This document shows, piece by piece, positions 33,744 through 35,953 of a stretch of DNA of 35,953 nucleotides. Below the pieces are notes generated by a model. That model worked only from the letters and a program-made list of their open reading frames with translations, searched no databases and was not told the origin of the DNA. A program made the position numbers and the translations under genes. This DNA comes from Acidobacteriota bacterium. Lineage in GTDB: Bacteria; Acidobacteriota; Thermoanaerobaculia; Multivoradales; J023. Within the stretch, counting starts at the first letter, position 1, and the number at the start of each line of letters is the position of its first letter. The stretch is taken from assembly GCA_029263355.1 (NCBI GenBank), contig JAJCXQ010000056.1:1-35953 (forward strand), written 5' to 3'.

Positions 33744-35093
33744 GTGGTGCCCGCTGCTCACCGGTCCAGTCATCCGTCGGCCGGGGGTGGCGGTACGGTC
33801 TCACTGACGACGGCGACATCGATCACGATCGCCAACATGGTGGGCACCGGGGTATTCACCAGCCTCGGCTTTCAGGTGGTGGACATCCATTCCGGCTTCG
33901 CGTTGTTGATGCTGTGGATCGCAGGGGGCGTCTTCGCGCTGTGCGGCGCGCTCTCCTACGGTGAGCTGGCGGCGGCACTACCGCGCTCCGGAGGCGAATT
34001 TCACTTCCTGAGCGCTATCTTCCATCCAGTGCTCGGCTTCCTGGCCGGTTGGGTATCGCTGACCGTTGGCTTTGCCGCTCCGATCGCCCTCGCCGCCATG
34101 GCCTTCGGCCAGTATTTTGCTCGTGTCGTACCCGGGTTGCCGGCGCTCGGTGTGTCGTGTGCTGTGGTCGCTGTGGTCACCGCAGCCCATTTGCGAGGGC
34201 TACGGTTCAGCAGCTTCTTCCAGAATATCTTTACCCTGGTGAAAGTTGGCTTGGTGCTGGTGTTTGTCGTCGCCGCCGTGTTCACTGAGCGCCCCGCCGC
34301 GATCGACTTCACGCCCCGCCCCGGCGATCTAGACGTTGTTTTGGGGTCACCGTTCGCCATCTCGCTGTTGTTCGTGATGTTCGCCTATTCCGGCTGGAAC
34401 GCCTCAACGTATATCACCGGCGAAGTGGCCGATCCGGCGAGGAATGTCCCACGCTCCCTGATCCTCGGAACGAGCCTGGTTATGGTGCTTTATGTCGCCC
34501 TTAACTGGGCGTTCCTCGCCATCGCGCCAATCGCGGACCTGGCCGGACAGGTCGATGTGGGGCATATCGTGGCAGAGAGGGTTTTTGGGCAAGTTGGCGG
34601 ACGATGGATGAGCATGATGTTGTGTATCGCGCTGATCTCGACCATCAGTGCAATGACTTGGGCCGGACCGCGGGTCACACAAACCATGGGGCAGGATTTT
34701 GCCTTCTTCCGAACCTTCGCCGTGACCCATCGTGGCGGCAGCCCGCGTCGGGCGATCCTGCTGCAAACCGCTATTGTTCTGGTGTTGTTGCTGACCGCCA
34801 CGTTCGAAGTGGTTCTCGTTTACATCCAGTTCACCTTGGTTCTGTCGTCGTTTCTCGCTGTGCTTGGCGTTTTCGAGCTGCGACGAAAGGCGCCAGATCT
34901 GCCGCGCCCATACAAAACCTGGGGTTATCCCGCGACACCACTGCTCTTTCTCGCCATCAGCTTGGCGACGATGGGGCATACTCTGGTCACGCGGCCTTGG
35001 GAATCGTTGGCCGGCCTCGCGACGGTTGCCGTTGGGTTGCCGATCTACTGGTTGTCGCCCCGCGGGGTCACTAAAGGAGATCACCCAGCATGA
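33744..35093 (+). CDS. APC-superfamily amino acid permease
   Basis: A 449-residue transporter with about twelve predicted membrane helices. The first helix holds the substrate-binding loop IANMVGTGVF (family form GxxIGxGIF), followed by ALCGALSYGELAAALPRSGGEFHFL, the second APC signature, and FAYSGWNASTYITGEVADPARNVPRSLILG. Amino acids or polyamines are likely substrates, carried with protons or by exchange. The annotated GTG 33744 gives an odd Ala/Gly-rich N-terminus lacking basic residues, so the true start is uncertain. Its stop overlaps the start of a lipoprotein gene (ATGA). Confidence 0.9.
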   Translation: MVPAAHRSSHPSAGGGGTVSLTTATSITIANMVGTGVFTSLGFQVVDIHSGFALLMLWIAGGVFALCGALSYGELAAALPRSGGEFHFLSAIFHPVLGFLAGWVSLTVGFAAPIALAAMAFGQYFARVVPGLPALGVSCAVVAVVTAAHLRGLRFSSFFQNIFTLVKVGLVLVFVVAAVFTERPAAIDFTPRPGDLDVVLGSPFAISLLFVMFAYSGWNASTYITGEVADPARNVPRSLILGTSLVMVLYVALNWAFLAIAPIADLAGQVDVGHIVAERVFGQVGGRWMSMMLCIALISTISAMTWAGPRVTQTMGQDFAFFRTFAVTHRGGSPRRAILLQTAIVLVLLLTATFEVVLVYIQFTLVLSSFLAVLGVFELRRKAPDLPRPYKTWGYPATPLLFLAISLATMGHTLVTRPWESLAGLATVAVGLPIYWLSPRGVTKGDHPA

Positions 35094-35953
35094 ATTGTCG
35101 AATCGTGATGCGTTACCCAGTCCTGTTGGCCTGCGTTTTGGGGGGCTGCGTCCTGTTCGCTTGTGGCCCAGCCAACCGCGAGGACCCCAAGCCAGAGCTT
35201 ACGACGCCAGCGGTCGAGGTGAGAATCCCGGCCTCGATGACCGATAGTGACACGCTTCGCAGGATCTCCCATCGGCTGGCGGGTTTGCCAGCCGACATTG
35301 CGGCCGAGCTCGACGAGCCATGGGTTCGACACGGCGAGCAGATGACTGAGATTTGGGGTGAGATCGAGCAGCGTCATCTCGGCGCGATGCGCACCTGGGC
35401 GGCTTCGGAGCTCGAGCCGGCGGATCCTCGAGCCCCCTTGTTCTATCCGTTCAGCGGCCCGGATCTGCCGAGCGCTCTGCAGTTCTTCCCCCACGCCTCG
35501 ACCTACGTGTTGGTTGGTCTCGAGTCGCCGGGGAAGATTCCCGACCTCACCCATCTTACAGACTCGTTGAACGGTGACGATCTCGCGTCGGAGCTCGACC
35601 GCCTGAGGACGGGGCTCGACAATCTGGTAACCGCCGGCTATTTCGTCACCAAGAGGATGGAGACCGATTTTGTCGCCCCGCATCTCGAAGGGACCTTGCC
35701 GTTCCTCTACATCTTTCTCGCCCGGGCCGGCATGACCCCGACCGCGGTCCAATTTGTCAGTCTCGAACGCGACGGTCAGGTGCGAGCCCTGGCTGCCGAC
35801 GAACTGATCGCCGAACGGGCCGCAACCGCTGTGCGGCTCGACTTCGAAGCCGACGGTGAACGCCGGTCGCTTTATTACTTCTCGCGCGACCTGTCGAATG
35901 CGGGTCTCGAGTCGAAGCCGTCCTTTGTCGCGTTCCTGCATCGCCTCGGCGCC
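35090..35953 (+). CDS. conserved hypothetical lipoprotein (3' end outside window)
   Basis: The frame is open from ATG 35090 to the right edge, 288 codons without a stop. AAAGGAGA lies 9 nt upstream, and the start overlaps the permease stop by 4 nt. The N-terminus is a lipoprotein signal: MRYPVLLACVLGG, then the lipobox LFAC with the lipidated Cys followed by GPANRED. Further on, LFYPFSGPDLPSAL and TYVLVGLESPGKIPDL resemble conserved blocks I associate with uncharacterised bacterial exported proteins. No enzyme motif is evident. Translational coupling suggests it works with the APC permease. A long antisense reading frame across the same DNA should be ignored. Confidence 0.8.
   Translation, partial: MNCRIVMRYPVLLACVLGGCVLFACGPANREDPKPELTTPAVEVRIPASMTDSDTLRRISHRLAGLPADIAAELDEPWVRHGEQMTEIWGEIEQRHLGAMRTWAASELEPADPRAPLFYPFSGPDLPSALQFFPHASTYVLVGLESPGKIPDLTHLTDSLNGDDLASELDRLRTGLDNLVTAGYFVTKRMETDFVAPHLEGTLPFLYIFLARAGMTPTAVQFVSLERDGQVRALAADELIAERAATAVRLDFEADGERRSLYYFSRDLSNAGLESKPSFVAFLHRLGA

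Noticed and set aside
35081..35941. 286-codon minus-strand frame at the right edge
   Set aside because: The plus strand has a Shine-Dalgarno, ATGA coupling and a lipobox; the antisense product is Arg/Gly/Gln-rich with no motif.

Overview
The window looks like a chromosomal segment of a Gram-negative bacterium with moderately high GC. It encodes a PagL-like outer-membrane enzyme, lipoboxed and signal-peptide proteins, a MacA-type adaptor, an MglA-type GTPase, an ECF sigma factor of the type common in Acidobacteriota and Planctomycetes, a TPR-containing sigma-54-type activator and an M13 peptidase. Together these fit Acidobacteriota best (inference, moderate confidence). Apart from one small MITE-like element I see no phage, plasmid or integrative element, and no rRNA, tRNA or CRISPR array.

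Layout. 1-3478: the 3' end of a PYROXD2/CrtI-like FAD oxidoreductase, convergent with a minus-strand MacA-like adaptor and two MacB/LolD-type ATPases that have no permease beside them. 3846-8400: aroA and a 1080-residue sigma-54-type activator with a TPR-like N-terminal half. 8401-9798: a gene-free stretch, then a free-standing unit with a sigma70-like promoter, leader hairpin, near-perfect Shine-Dalgarno, an unusual protein with two MerR-like DNA-binding domains and AT-hook-like motifs, and an intrinsic terminator. 9851-15339 (minus): a tight operon of an MglA-like GTPase, nrdR, lon and thiL. 15631-21464 (plus): the heat-shock cluster hrcA-grpE-dnaK-dnaJ-prmA, with no recognisable CIRCE operator but with two palindromes between dnaK and dnaJ.

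21465-28445: a 165-bp terminal-inverted-repeat element, an orphan Rieske oxygenase, a LytTR response regulator whose 3' end overlaps a GT4 glycosyltransferase by 20 bp, a zinc-less MDR oxidoreductase with two kinds of tandem repeat in front of it, and a two-gene ABC exporter. 28853-35953: an M13 metallopeptidase whose signal peptide is built from a 15-bp tandem repeat, an orphan ECF sigma factor, a WaaE-like GT2 glycosyltransferase divergent from a PagL-like protein, and a Trm112-APC permease-lipoprotein operon that runs off the right edge. The last gene lies under a long but spurious antisense reading frame.

Most genes are housekeeping or envelope functions. The most unusual items are the dual MerR/AT-hook protein, the solenoid-fused sigma-54-type activator, the MITE-like element, and a recurring pattern of short contiguous tandem duplications (15, 18, 20 and 21 bp) at or near gene starts and ends.
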